From the NCBI GenBank assembly GCA_030263555.1, contig SZPE01000006.1, forward strand, positions 1 to 64,000: a stretch of 64,000 nt of DNA, given 5' to 3'. Positions 23,311 to 31,775 of this stretch are shown piece after piece. Every line of letters begins with the position of its first letter. The first letter of the stretch is position 1. The notes beneath the pieces were generated by a model. That model searched no databases. It was given only the letters and a program-made list of their open reading frames with translations, and had not been told where the DNA came from. Position numbers and translations under genes: made by a program. This DNA is from CFX2 sp014338005 (lineage in GTDB: Bacteria; Chloroflexota; Anaerolineae; Aggregatilineales; Phototrophicaceae).

Positions 23311-26300
23311 TCAGAACAGATTGGAGATAAACAGCAGCCGCCGCAGCCGCGCCGGGATAAGCGGCCTCAGCCGCGCCCATTCGTCCGCGTCCAGCGGGCG
23401 CAGCGCCAGCAGCGCCGCCGGGTAAACCAGCACGCCGGCCAGCAGCGTCAGCGCGGGCTGCGCCGTCCAGCCGGCCAGGAACACCGCCAGCATAACGCCG
23501 GTCGCCGCCAGCGGCTTCCACAGCATCCCCCACCAGCCCGGCGCGCCAAAGCCGCGCCGCAGCAGCAGCGCGAAGGGGATGAGCAGCACCGTTTCGGAGG
23601 CAATCGTCGCCAGCGCCGCCGCCCGGTAGCCGTACTGCGGCACGAAGATCAGGTTGGCGACGATGTTAAACGTCACGGCCAGGATGAACGCGCCGGTGAT
23701 GCGCCGCTGGAGGTCGAGCGCGATTAACACGTACTGCGTCAGGCTGTTGATCCAGCCGATGGGGATGCTCCAGATCATCAACTGGGTGGCGATGGCGCCG
23801 TCCGGTAGATACTGCGCGCCGCCCAGGATGCCGGTCAGGATGTAAGCCAGGAAGGTGAAAACCACCGCCAGCGGCAGGGCGGTGCTAACCAGCAGTTTGA
23901 TCGCCAGCCGGTAGCTGCGTTTGAGCGCGTTCCGGTCTTCTTTCGCCTGGCGGGACATCACCGGCAGCAGCGCCATCGTGAAAAAAGCCGGGATGACGTT
24001 CAGCGCCGCCACCCATTTGTAGGCCACGCTGTACTGGCCGACCATCTCATCGCCGTGAATGGCCTGGATAATCACCACATCAATCTGAAAGAAGATGGTC
24101 GCCAGAAAGTGGTTGAGCATCAGCGGCCAGCTTTCGCCCACCATGCCGCGCACCAGCTTAAAGTCCGGCCTCCAGCTTCGATCAGCCTGTAGGGGCGCAT
24201 GGCCGGGCGACCCTGCTGCATCAGAACGCCGGGGGGGGAGGGTCATCAGCCCGCGCGCGTTCCACAGCATCACCGCCAGCGTGACAAAATTGGTGACGAT
24301 GCTCACGCCCGCCAGCCCGACCACGCCCAAACCCAGCGCCAGCGCCGCCACGCCGAACACGGCTTTGTTGATGGTCGCCACCGTCGTGATGGCCGCCGGG
24401 ACTTCGGCTTTCTCGAAGGCGTAAAACAGCGCCGACAGGCCGGTGCTGAGGCTGTTGGGCAGCAGGCCGATGTACAGCAGAATGATCGCTGCCACCGCCT
24501 CACCGGTGAGCGGGTCGCTGCCGGGCAGCGATTGGCGCGCCACCAGGAAGGCCGCCAGCAGGCCAATGCCCACCCCCATCAGCAGCAGCCGTAAAACGCT
24601 GGTGTTGAACAGCAGCCGCCAGGCCTGCGAGCGGTCGCGGGAGACTTCGCGCGTTAAAAACACGTTCAGGCCGAAGTTGGTGAAGATGTCGAACCAGCCG
24701 AAGATGAAGGCCGCGTAATAATAAATGCCCGCCCCCTCCGGCCCCAGGATGCGTAACATGATGAAGGCGAAGCCGAAGTCAATGCCCCGATTGAACAGAT
24801 TGAGCAGAATCGGGGCCAGGCTGTTTTTCGCCACCACCGCCGCGCCGCTGGCTTTGGCGTCCGGCGCGACCACCAGCCGCCAGGCCCACACGCCGGCCAT
24901 AAACACCAGCACCACACCGCTGATGAACGAGCCGAACAGCCCGATCTGGAAGCTGGCCGGGCTGTAAACCAGCCGCACCGTCACCTGGCGATTGTCCAGC
25001 GCGGCCTGCTGCGCTTCCGGCCAGCCGTCCCGCACACTGCGGAAAGCCGTCTCCAGCACCGCCGGCGACAGATTCACGCCCTGGAAGTTCTCCAGCACGC
25101 GCTCGACTTCCAGCGGGACTTCGGTGCTGTCGCCGCCGCCGCGTGGCCGGACGAACGCCCGCCAGCCGGGGACATAGGTTTCGCTGACCACCAGCCAGGA
25201 GTCCTCGCCGGCATACAGGTTAACGTGCAGAATTTTTTCGCGTCCGGTGCTGCTGCCCCAGGTCACATCAAAACCGATGCCGTAGTAGCCGTCCAACGAT
25301 GGACGCTGATGCGCTACCCAGGCACGCGGCGCGTAACCGTGTTCCCAGATACGCACGGCTTCATCTTCGTATACCAGCGCATAGGACGCCGGAAACCGGC
25401 GCGGGTCGCTGCTGGTCGTCAGTTCGGGCGGCAGCGTGGTCGTTTTGTGGGTGATGATATAACGCACATTCAGCAGCGACAGCAGTGGTGATTTCAGCGC
25501 ATCCACGTAATTGAAGTTGTATTCCGGCGGATAGGCCGTATACAGCGGCGCGATGCGGTTGAACTCCAACTGCGTCTGGGGCGCAAGCTGCTGCATGAAG
25601 TCCACGTACTGTTTGGGGATGATGCTCTCGTAACCGCGCACATCATCCAGGCCGTAGCGCCAGGTCATATTGGCGTTGAACAGCGGCGGTTTGGCCGGAT
25701 CATCGAGTGTGATATAACGGAACGGCCCATCGGCCTGCTGCTTCTGTTGAAGCCACTGAATAGCCGGCGGCGTGAAGTCCAGCAGCGCCGGGTCGGAGGC
25801 CGGGTTGAAGCCCCACGACGCGATCATCAGGTCGAGTGCGGCCAGCCCGACCGCCAACCATTGTAGGGACGCGCTTCTGCGCGTCCTGGGCATCCGGGGA
25901 AGGGACGCGCTTCTGGGCGTCCGGGGACGCGGGCGTCCCGCCCATAAAAACAGACCGCCCGATGCCAGCGCCATAACCCCAAACGCCAGCACGTTGGTGA
26001 ACTGGTAGCTGTAGAACATGCGCGCGTCGGCATAGGCCGAGGCCGCGCCGGCCAGTGATTGGAAAATGCGGTCAATGAGCGGCTCAACCTGCGCGTAAAA
26101 CAGGCGCGACAGCAGCAGCGCCGCCAGCACACCCGCGCCGACCGCCGCCAGCGCCCAACCAAACCGCCGCGCCCAGTTGGGGTTCAATTGTTTCTCCCGC
26201 CAGAGCTTACGCATGAAAACACTTCGTCTCAACAAATGGCCTTTTGCCTTTTGCCCCCTCCCCCCAACCCCTTCCCCGAATTCGGAGAGGGGGGGTAATG

Positions 26301-27765
26301 CGCCTCTTACTCCCTCCTTCTCCGCGTGCGCGGCCAGCGCATCCAGGCCGAAGCCGGCCAGCACGGCCACGCTCAACGTGACGGCGAAAATCCAGCGGAA
26401 GGGCGAGTGAAGCTGGCTGAAACCCGGCAGCGTATAATACAGCGCCGCGTAGGTCGGCAGCCCGAACATAAACGTCAGCGACACCAGCGCCAGCAGCGCG
26501 AAAATCAGCCGGTAAGGGCCGGTATCCTGCCGAGAATCGTCCTCCACTCCCATTTTCTCCCCCTCTCTGTGTACGGGAAGGGGATTGGGGGGAGGGGTTG
26601 GCCCTGCTACCAGCGCGAAAACCGCCAGCGCCAGCGGCAGAATGCCCAGGTACAGCGCGCCCTCAACGTAATTTTTGATGCCCCAATCTATCGTATTGAC
26701 CGGCTGCCCCAAAGCGTTGATGGTCGCCGGGACGGTCTGCATGGAGAATACGTCGAAATACTGGTGATGCGCCGGGCTGCCGTAAAAGTTCGGCAGCGCG
26801 AACTGCACCAGGTCGCGGAAGGGGTGCGCCCAACCCAACACCTGATCGAGGCTGGCGCTGCCTTCGCGGTAGTTCATGCTGGCGACCTCGAACAGCGGCA
26901 CGAACTGAACTGCGCCCAGGCCCAGCCCCAGCACCATCATGGCCGCCAGCCACCCGGCGCGTTGAACGATGTGTTTCCATCGTGACGAGGGGGGCCGCGC
27001 CGCCGCGCCGTGTGCGCGGGTTTTCCGCCATACCCAGGCCAGCCGCGCCGCCGCATAATAGGCCGCGATGAGCAGCGTATAGTAGGTGATTTCGACGTGG
27101 CCGGCCAGCACATTGCAGCCCAGCGCCACCGCCCCCAACGCCGCCCAGGGCAGGCTGGACGGGCGGCCAAACAGCGGCTTCTGCCGGATGATGAACTCGA
27201 TCATCAGCAGAATCAGCGGCATCCACACCGCCGCGCCGACAATCATCGGAAAAACGGCATGGGCGATAAAAAAACCGTTCAGTTGATAAACCACGCCCGC
27301 CAGCGCGCCGCCAGCGCGTCCAACGCCCAACCCGCGCATGAAGGCGTACATCAGCGCGCCCGCCAGCCAGAGCTGCACGACCGTGAACCAGCCATAGGCG
27401 GCAGTCAGCGGCAGCACGTAATACAGGATGCTGAACGGGTACAGCGCCGACTGCTGCCCGGCGGCTAGGAACGGCACGCCGGCGAACTGGTGCGGATTCC
27501 ACAGCGGAATTTCCCGCGCCGCGATGCTCTGCCGGATAAACTCCTTCCACTGCATGTTTTGCAGCACCAGGTCAGAAAGCAGGGCGTTGTGTGGCACGCC
27601 CGGCGCTTTAACCACCTCGCGGTAGGCGGCATAGGGTTCGTACTGGTACAGGTTTTCGGTCGGCAGCAGCGTGCGCCCGCCGATGGTCTGCTGCCAGAAC
27701 ATCACCAGCGGCAGCGCCAGCAGCAGCACCAGAATCCAGATGTCGGGTAAGCGGCGGCGAATCAC
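23311..27765 (-). CDS. fusion of YfhO-like membrane protein and polysaccharide flippase
   Basis: A 1,484-residue polytopic protein. Residues from the start to about 1010 resemble YfhO: a first TM after RRRLPDIW, TLLPTENLYQYEPY, a WNPHQFAGVPFLAAGQQ loop, many TMs, and a beta-rich extracytoplasmic domain with YVPGWRAFV near the end. After one TM and a short Ala/Lys linker, SLAPILLNLFNRGIDFGFAF begins a complete 12-14-TM flippase (Wzx/MATE-like) of about 470 residues. YfhO-type proteins are tied to sugar attachment on lipid carriers and flippases move them across the membrane, so one chain may combine both steps. Four dispersed DNA repeats are translated in frame within loops. The GTG at 27765 has GAGGT upstream; a GTG at 27867 is the alternative. 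Confidence 0.82.
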   Translation of the reverse strand: MIRRRLPDIWILVLLLALPLVMFWQQTIGGRTLLPTENLYQYEPYAAYREVVKAPGVPHNALLSDLVLQNMQWKEFIRQSIAAREIPLWNPHQFAGVPFLAAGQQSALYPFSILYYVLPLTAAYGWFTVVQLWLAGALMYAFMRGLGVGRAGGALAGVVYQLNGFFIAHAVFPMIVGAAVWMPLILLMIEFIIRQKPLFGRPSSLPWAALGAVALGCNVLAGHVEITYYTLLIAAYYAAARLAWVWRKTRAHGAAARPPSSRWKHIVQRAGWLAAMMVLGLGLGAVQFVPLFEVASMNYREGSASLDQVLGWAHPFRDLVQFALPNFYGSPAHHQYFDVFSMQTVPATINALGQPVNTIDWGIKNYVEGALYLGILPLALAVFALVAGPTPPPNPLPVHREGEKMGVEDDSRQDTGPYRLIFALLALVSLTFMFGLPTYAALYYTLPGFSQLHSPFRWIFAVTLSVAVLAGFGLDALAAHAEKEGVRGALPPLSEFGEGVGGRGQKAKGHLLRRSVFMRKLWREKQLNPNWARRFGWALAAVGAGVLAALLLSRLFYAQVEPLIDRIFQSLAGAASAYADARMFYSYQFTNVLAFGVMALASGGLFLWAGRPRPRTPRSASLPRMPRTRRSASLQWLAVGLAALDLMIASWGFNPASDPALLDFTPPAIQWLQQKQQADGPFRYITLDDPAKPPLFNANMTWRYGLDDVRGYESIIPKQYVDFMQQLAPQTQLEFNRIAPLYTAYPPEYNFNYVDALKSPLLSLLNVRYIITHKTTTLPPELTTSSDPRRFPASYALVYEDEAVRIWEHGYAPRAWVAHQRPSLDGYYGIGFDVTWGSSTGREKILHVNLYAGEDSWLVVSETYVPGWRAFVRPRGGGDSTEVPLEVERVLENFQGVNLSPAVLETAFRSVRDGWPEAQQAALDNRQVTVRLVYSPASFQIGLFGSFISGVVLVFMAGVWAWRLVVAPDAKASGAAVVAKNSLAPILLNLFNRGIDFGFAFIMLRILGPEGAGIYYYAAFIFGWFDIFTNFGLNVFLTREVSRDRSQAWRLLFNTSVLRLLLMGVGIGLLAAFLVARQSLPGSDPLTGEAVAAIILLYIGLLPNSLSTGLSALFYAFEKAEVPAAITTVATINKAVFGVAALALGLGVVGLAGVSIVTNFVTLAVMLWNARGLMTLPPRRSDAAGSPGHAPLQADRSWRPDFKLVRGMVGESWPLMLNHFLATIFFQIDVVIIQAIHGDEMVGQYSVAYKWVAALNVIPAFFTMALLPVMSRQAKEDRNALKRSYRLAIKLLVSTALPLAVVFTFLAYILTGILGGAQYLPDGAIATQLMIWSIPIGWINSLTQYVLIALDLQRRITGAFILAVTFNIVANLIFVPQYGYRAAALATIASETVLLIPFALLLRRGFGAPGWWGMLWKPLAATGVMLAVFLAGWTAQPALTLLAGVLVYPAALLALRPLDADEWARLRPLIPARLRRLLFISNLF
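24183..24245. repeat. repeat-like insert within the flippase region, translated in frame
   Basis: TGTAGGGGCGCATGGC and a run of nine G bases break the flippase frame with a low-complexity loop (PPRRSDAAGSPGHAPLQAD) between two membrane segments. The GTAGGGGCGC word is typical of dispersed palindromes. Confidence 0.4.
25860..25935. repeat. tandem copies of GGGACGCGCTTCTGCGCGTC-type repeat, translated in frame
   Basis: GGGACGCGCTTCT occurs twice about 40 bases apart with complementary GCGCGTCC / GGGCGTCC arms. The encoded peptide carries PRSASLPRMP and TRRSASLQ in the YfhO part, an insert absent from the general family layout. Confidence 0.6.
26238..26310. repeat. CCCCTTCCCCGAATTCGGAG palindromic repeat, translated in frame
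   Basis: CCCCGAATTCGGAGAGGGGG forms a hairpin and encodes LSEFGEGVGGRGQ inside a cytoplasmic-looking loop of the YfhO part. It is the same family as 2966-3012, 26548-26605 and 47837-47880. Confidence 0.65.
26548..26605. repeat. CTCTCTGTGTACGGGAAGGG palindromic repeat, translated in frame
   Basis: CCCCCTCTCTGTGTACGGGAAGGGGATTGGGG is part of this copy (split here for length: CCCCCTCTCTGTG + TACGGGAAGGGG). It encodes PPPNPLPVHREGE, a peptide type produced when this repeat family inserts into genes. Confidence 0.65.
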
Positions 27766-27873
27766 GTGTTTTGACCTCGCGTTATTGAGGGCGCTAAGAC
27801 GATTTCCACTATACACGTTTCGCGGCGGTTTTTCGACCGGCGATTCGGCGCGGGGTTGGCGTATCACCCGATC

Positions 27874-28878
27874 TCAGGTCAGGGACGACGGCAGATCAAA
27901 ATAGCGCAGCAGGCCGGGGCTGCGAAAGGTGATGATGTCGGCGATCTGGTGGTCGTGAATGCTCAACACCTGAATCCCGTAAGCATCGTAGGTTTTGCCG
28001 TCAGAGGATTGGCGATACAGCCCGAAGGCGGGCTGACGATTGGCGCGGGTGGGCAGCATCCGCCAGCGCCCCCGCGCCTGCCCGCTGAAAATCGTCCGCG
28101 CCGTCAGATCACGAATGCAGGCTTTTCCGCGATACCACGACGGAATCGGGGGCATACTGAAGGTGGCGTCTTCTTTCAGCAGTTCTACCAGCGCATCAAC
28201 GTCGGCCTGTTCCCAGGCCCGCACGTAATCGTTCAACCGCCCGCGCATGAGGTCGTCCAGTATGTCGGTGGATGCGGTATTGAGCGCAGCGTCATGAACG
28301 GCCAGTGTCGAACGCGCGCGGTGCAGGGCGCTTTTGACCGCCGATACTGTCGTATCCAGAACGTCCGCTGCCTCGCTGGCCTGCCAGTCCAGCACGTCGC
28401 ACAGCAGCAGAACCGCCCGCTGGCGAGGCGGCAGCAGATGCAGGGCGGCAATAAACGCCAGCGTGATCTGCTCACGCGCCGACAGCCGTTCTTCGGGATC
28501 ATCTTCGTTCAGGGCAAGCAGATGATCGGGATATGGCTCTAACCAGATCGGTTCCCGCACCTCCGGGGGGATGGGTTCGGCAGGATTGGAAACGGCTTCG
28601 CGCGTGAGGGGAATATAGCGTTGAGGTTTGCGCTTCAGGGTATCAAGGCAGACGTTGGTGCAGATTTTGTACAACCAGGCGCGGACTGAAGCGCGTCCCT
28701 CAAAAGTTTCGCGCCCGCGCCAGGCTCGCAGGAACGATTCCTGCACCATATCTTCAGCATCCTGGAGCGAACCCAGCATACGGTAGCTGTGTACCTGCAA
28801 TTCGTACCGGTGTTTTTCGACCAGGCTGCTGAACGCTTCCCGATCTATTTCTCTCAGGTTGATGCCCTCATAATCCAC
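27874..28878 (-). CDS. ECF sigma-70 factor with C-terminal SnoaL-like domain
   Basis: A 334-residue sigma factor. Region 2 includes YRMLGSLQDAEDMVQESFL and ASVRAWLYKICTN; region 4 includes LPPRQRAVLLLCDVLDWQA and VSAVKSALHRAR. The C-terminal third (about 205-330) is a SnoaL/NTF2-like domain (YVRAWEQADVDALVELLKED). This is the layout of ECF groups such as SigG/SigJ, where the SnoaL tail replaces a membrane anti-sigma factor and tunes activity. No anti-sigma gene is adjacent. The GTG at 28878 is preferred because GGTGGAGGG lies eight bases upstream; an ATG at 28914 is in frame. TATACT sits just upstream of 28914. Confidence 0.85.
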   Translation of the reverse strand: MDYEGINLREIDREAFSSLVEKHRYELQVHSYRMLGSLQDAEDMVQESFLRAWRGRETFEGRASVRAWLYKICTNVCLDTLKRKPQRYIPLTREAVSNPAEPIPPEVREPIWLEPYPDHLLALNEDDPEERLSAREQITLAFIAALHLLPPRQRAVLLLCDVLDWQASEAADVLDTTVSAVKSALHRARSTLAVHDAALNTASTDILDDLMRGRLNDYVRAWEQADVDALVELLKEDATFSMPPIPSWYRGKACIRDLTARTIFSGQARGRWRMLPTRANRQPAFGLYRQSSDGKTYDAYGIQVLSIHDHQIADIITFRSPGLLRYFDLPSSLT

Positions 28879-29011
28879 CAACTGTTCCCTCCACCAATAC
28901 GTGACAGAAGACATAAATTTCCAGAGTGAGTATACAGTTTTTCACAAGCACCGCATCCTTTCGCCCGCGCCGGTCGTCATATTATTTATCACAGACAGGA
29001 GAGATTGAACG

Positions 29012-29431
29012 ATGGCAGAAAATAACATCAAGGGAAGTGGAACGAAGGAAGACCCCTGGGTGCTGCAAACGCCGCCCGGCACGTCGGAGTACATGCTCTA
29101 CCGCGACGAAGCGAATGACCCGCCCGTGCTGGTCTGCGTGGTGGGCAAAACCACGCTGCTCTACGATCTGCGCTGCATCGAAGACCTTCACGCCATGCTG
29201 AAAGCGCACGGCGACTGGATGGAACTGGGGAGCGCCGACGAGCAGAAACTCGCCAAAGAAGGAACGGTCGAAGCCTGGGGACGTTCGCCGGATAACCCCA
29301 TCGGCGGCTGGTACGGACTGAAAAAAGGGCTGCGTGGGCGCTTTGGCATGTATATCCCGCCCCTGCTCGAAGCATTGGGGCTGGCGGAAGTGGAGCATAA
29401 ACCCAAAGGCAACCGTATGCGGGCCTTGTAG
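29012..29431 (+). CDS. conserved hypothetical protein (possibly DUF6855 type)
   Basis: A 139-residue soluble protein with the distinctive pattern GSGTKEDPWVLQTPPGTSEY near the N-terminus, HAMLKAHGDWMELGSADEQK in the middle, and SPDNPIGGWYGLKKGLRGRF then PPLLEALGLAEVEHKP at the end. I recall this pattern from an uncharacterised conserved family but cannot confirm its DUF number from sequence alone. No catalytic motif is evident. AGGAGAG lies eight bases before the ATG. It is divergent from the ECF sigma gene across a ~130-base gap, so regulation by that sigma factor is conceivable but not shown. Confidence 0.72.
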   Translation: MAENNIKGSGTKEDPWVLQTPPGTSEYMLYRDEANDPPVLVCVVGKTTLLYDLRCIEDLHAMLKAHGDWMELGSADEQKLAKEGTVEAWGRSPDNPIGGWYGLKKGLRGRFGMYIPPLLEALGLAEVEHKPKGNRMRAL

Positions 29432-29481
29432 ACCTTCACAAATGACACCAACAACATGGGCGAGATACTCATTATTGGTGC

Positions 29482-29487
29482 TATAAT
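29482..29487 (+). promoter_or_regulatory. -10 box TATAAT for the GlsB/YeaQ-like gene
   Basis: TATAAT lies 105 bases before the ATG at 29592 in the 160-base gap. The predicted leader of about 98 bases contains no other gene; a short hairpin could form but none is striking. Confidence 0.45.
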
Positions 29488-29591
29488 AGAAAATGTAAGG
29501 AAACATCGTCGCCATCCATGAAATTCAGGCATTTTGTCTGCCAACCTGGCGTGACGTTTACCCGACATCCGTTTAGTTAAGGAGGAAGGAT

Positions 29592-29870
29592 ATGGATCCG
29601 GTAAACCTGATCGTCTGGATTATCATCGGCGGCGTGGCTGGTTTGATCGCCAGCTACCTGGTTAAAACCAAAACCACCGCAGGCATCGCAGCCGACGTAG
29701 TGGCCGGCATCCTGGGTGGCCTCATCGGCGGTTACATCCTCAGGCTGTTTAACATCATCGGCGATCCCGACCTGTCAGCCATCAACTGGCCCAGCGCCGT
29801 CGTCGCCGTCGTCGGCGCGGTCGTGCTGCTGCTGGTCTGGGAAGTGGTGCGCCGCAGCCAGACCTCGTAG
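29592..29870 (+). CDS. GlsB/YeaQ/YmgE-family stress-response membrane protein
   Basis: A 92-residue protein with three hydrophobic helices. IVWIIIGGVAGLIASYLVK, the glycine-rich VVAGILGGLIGGYILRLF and a final hydrophobic segment ending WEVVRRSQTS are the family signature (transglycosylase-associated protein family). Members are induced by envelope or osmotic stress in several bacteria; their molecular function is unknown. AAGGAGGAAGG gives a very strong ribosome site. The gene has its own -10 and is followed by a strong bidirectional terminator, so it is monocistronic. Confidence 0.9.
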   Translation: MDPVNLIVWIIIGGVAGLIASYLVKTKTTAGIAADVVAGILGGLIGGYILRLFNIIGDPDLSAINWPSAVVAVVGAVVLLLVWEVVRRSQTS

Positions 29871-29939
29871 AACCCGCCGCTTCACTAAAGCCTCGTCGCG
29901 TTCTCACTGCTGAACGCTGCTGCAGCCATCCCGTAAACG

Positions 29940-29975
29940 AAAGGCGCGGGGGTGTTTGCGTTCCCCCGCGCCTTT
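29940..29975. terminator. bidirectional intrinsic terminator
   Basis: A 13-bp perfect stem AAAGGCGCGGGGG (29940-29952) / CCCCCGCGCCTTT (29963-29975), A-rich on one side and T-rich on the other, lies between the convergent ends at 29870 and 30004. Confidence 0.85.
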
Positions 29976-30003
29976 CCCGCTCCTTGTTCTTGCGCGAAAA
30001 ACT

Positions 30004-31725
30004 CTACCGCGCTGCCACAGCGTCGGCCTGAACCTGATAAACGACCACCGCGCCCTGGCTAAACACCTCGCTTAAAAATGGCGAACCGGCGGGGTCGTAG
30101 TCCCCCAGGCGCGCCTCCTCCGGGCCATAAAACACATAATCCACGCTGTAGCGGCGCAGGGTTTCCAGGCGCTCATCGTCGCCGGTGCTGCCGTCAAAAA
30201 ACGCCCGCACCGCCGCCTGTTTGCCGAAAAAGTCCAGCGTTTGCGCCCAATGCCCCAGGAACGACCGCGCGCCCGTTAACATCGGCACGAACTGGCCGGT
30301 TTCCAGGTTCGACAGCACCACATCTTCCGTCCCAACGCGGCTTTCCAGATATTTCATGGCGGCTGTAGTTTCTACCGGCAGGAAAAACATGCTGGCCTCG
30401 CGCCGGCCTTCCTCGTCGGCTTCGGTCGAGCCGGTCGCCTGGATGCGGTTGGCGCGGTTAAGGTCGAGAAAACGCTGCGCGTACAGGTACAGGTTGGCCG
30501 GCAGCACCAGCAGCACCAGCGCCGCCGTCGCCACCACGACCAGACGCGAGCGCGGCCAGCTTTTCAGCCGTTTTTCCAGCCAGGGCAGCACGCGCCGGTA
30601 CAGACCGATGGTCGCCAGCACGCCGGTGATGACCTGCCAGCCGCTCAACAGGTGAATCTGGAAGTTCAGCGGCAGGTAAACCAGGACGAAATGCGCCAGG
30701 AACCAGGCCATGATGAACAGATGGGTGTCGTCGCGCTCGCGCCAGGGCGTTTTGATGTCCAGCGCCCAGATCGCCAGCAGCCAGGCCAGCCCCATCAAAA
30801 TCGGCAGGTGGAGCGGGTTAGGTGTCCACGCGCCGGCGTTGTCGAACTGGGACAGGACGCCGCGCCATACGTCGTCGGCGGTGGTGATGAGGAAGGCTTG
30901 CAGCGCCGGCCACACCGACACCAACACGATAATCAGCCCGGTTTTGAACAGGTAGATCGGGAATTTGCGGTCGCGCAGCCACAGGAACAGGCCGTAAAGA
31001 CCGATCACCCCATAAATGGTGAACATATCGTAGGAGTGCTGCAAGCTCAGCAGCAGCGTCACAGCGGCGGCGGCCCAGGCATAATGCAGGTTTTTGGAAC
31101 GCTGCCCCAGCAGCACCAGCGTAAAAATGACCGTAATCAGGCCGGTGGCGATGGTGAAATGGGCAAAACCCATGATGGTATAAAAGGTGTTCGGTTCGGC
31201 GGTATACAGATCAAACGGGAAAATCGGCAGGTTGGCGGCGTACTTACCGACAATCCATATCCAGCCGAACCCGGACGCCAGAACCGCCAGCAGGAAGGCG
31301 GTAAACCGTTTGGCGCGGCTGCTGAAAATCACGCCGCAAAAAACGTAAATGGCCGCCATCGTAAAAGCCCCGGCCAGCAGCCGCGTGATCTGGTACAGCG
31401 TGATGTAACTCAGGCCGGTCAGCGCCTCTATGCGGCCCAGCGTCCACCATAAAAAGTTGAACAGCAGCGGCGTGCTGGACTCCGGCGTGAACTGGTTGGG
31501 AACCAGCACCAGTGACCGGGACTCGCGCATCCACGAAAAATACTGGGCGTGGTCGGGAACGTTGACGACCACACCGATGAACTCGGTTTCCGGCGGCGCG
31601 ATGCGGTGGGCGTAAAAATAGGGTATCCCCGTCAAAACCAGGATGACCAGAATGACCGCGCCGACCAGCAGCCATTCACGAACGGTAAAAAGGGCGCTCG
31701 ACTGCGCGCGGGCATCCGTGACCAT
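30004..31725 (-). CDS. polytopic membrane protein, GT-C-like topology, unknown
   Basis: A 573-residue protein with about twelve hydrophobic segments (first at residues 18-38) and a soluble C-terminal part (about 440-573). An early loop contains EFIGVVVNVPDHAQYFSWMRES, with Asp/Glu residues after TM1 as in GT-C glycosyltransferases. The C-terminal region includes LESRVGTEDVVLSNLETGQF and ends in a stretch like those of 'arabinosyltransferase/dolichyl-mannose' relatives. That is only a resemblance, so transferase activity is not claimed. It precedes GT4 and GT2 genes in reverse order on the same strand, consistent with surface glycan assembly. GGGAGGGG lies before the ATG. Confidence 0.75.
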   Translation of the reverse strand: MVTDARAQSSALFTVREWLLVGAVILVILVLTGIPYFYAHRIAPPETEFIGVVVNVPDHAQYFSWMRESRSLVLVPNQFTPESSTPLLFNFLWWTLGRIEALTGLSYITLYQITRLLAGAFTMAAIYVFCGVIFSSRAKRFTAFLLAVLASGFGWIWIVGKYAANLPIFPFDLYTAEPNTFYTIMGFAHFTIATGLITVIFTLVLLGQRSKNLHYAWAAAAVTLLLSLQHSYDMFTIYGVIGLYGLFLWLRDRKFPIYLFKTGLIIVLVSVWPALQAFLITTADDVWRGVLSQFDNAGAWTPNPLHLPILMGLAWLLAIWALDIKTPWRERDDTHLFIMAWFLAHFVLVYLPLNFQIHLLSGWQVITGVLATIGLYRRVLPWLEKRLKSWPRSRLVVVATAALVLLVLPANLYLYAQRFLDLNRANRIQATGSTEADEEGRREASMFFLPVETTAAMKYLESRVGTEDVVLSNLETGQFVPMLTGARSFLGHWAQTLDFFGKQAAVRAFFDGSTGDDERLETLRRYSVDYVFYGPEEARLGDYDPAGSPFLSEVFSQGAVVVYQVQADAVAAR

Positions 31726-31775
31726 AACACAACCCCTCCCCTCTCTTTATGCTATTCACGCTTCAGTATAGGCCA

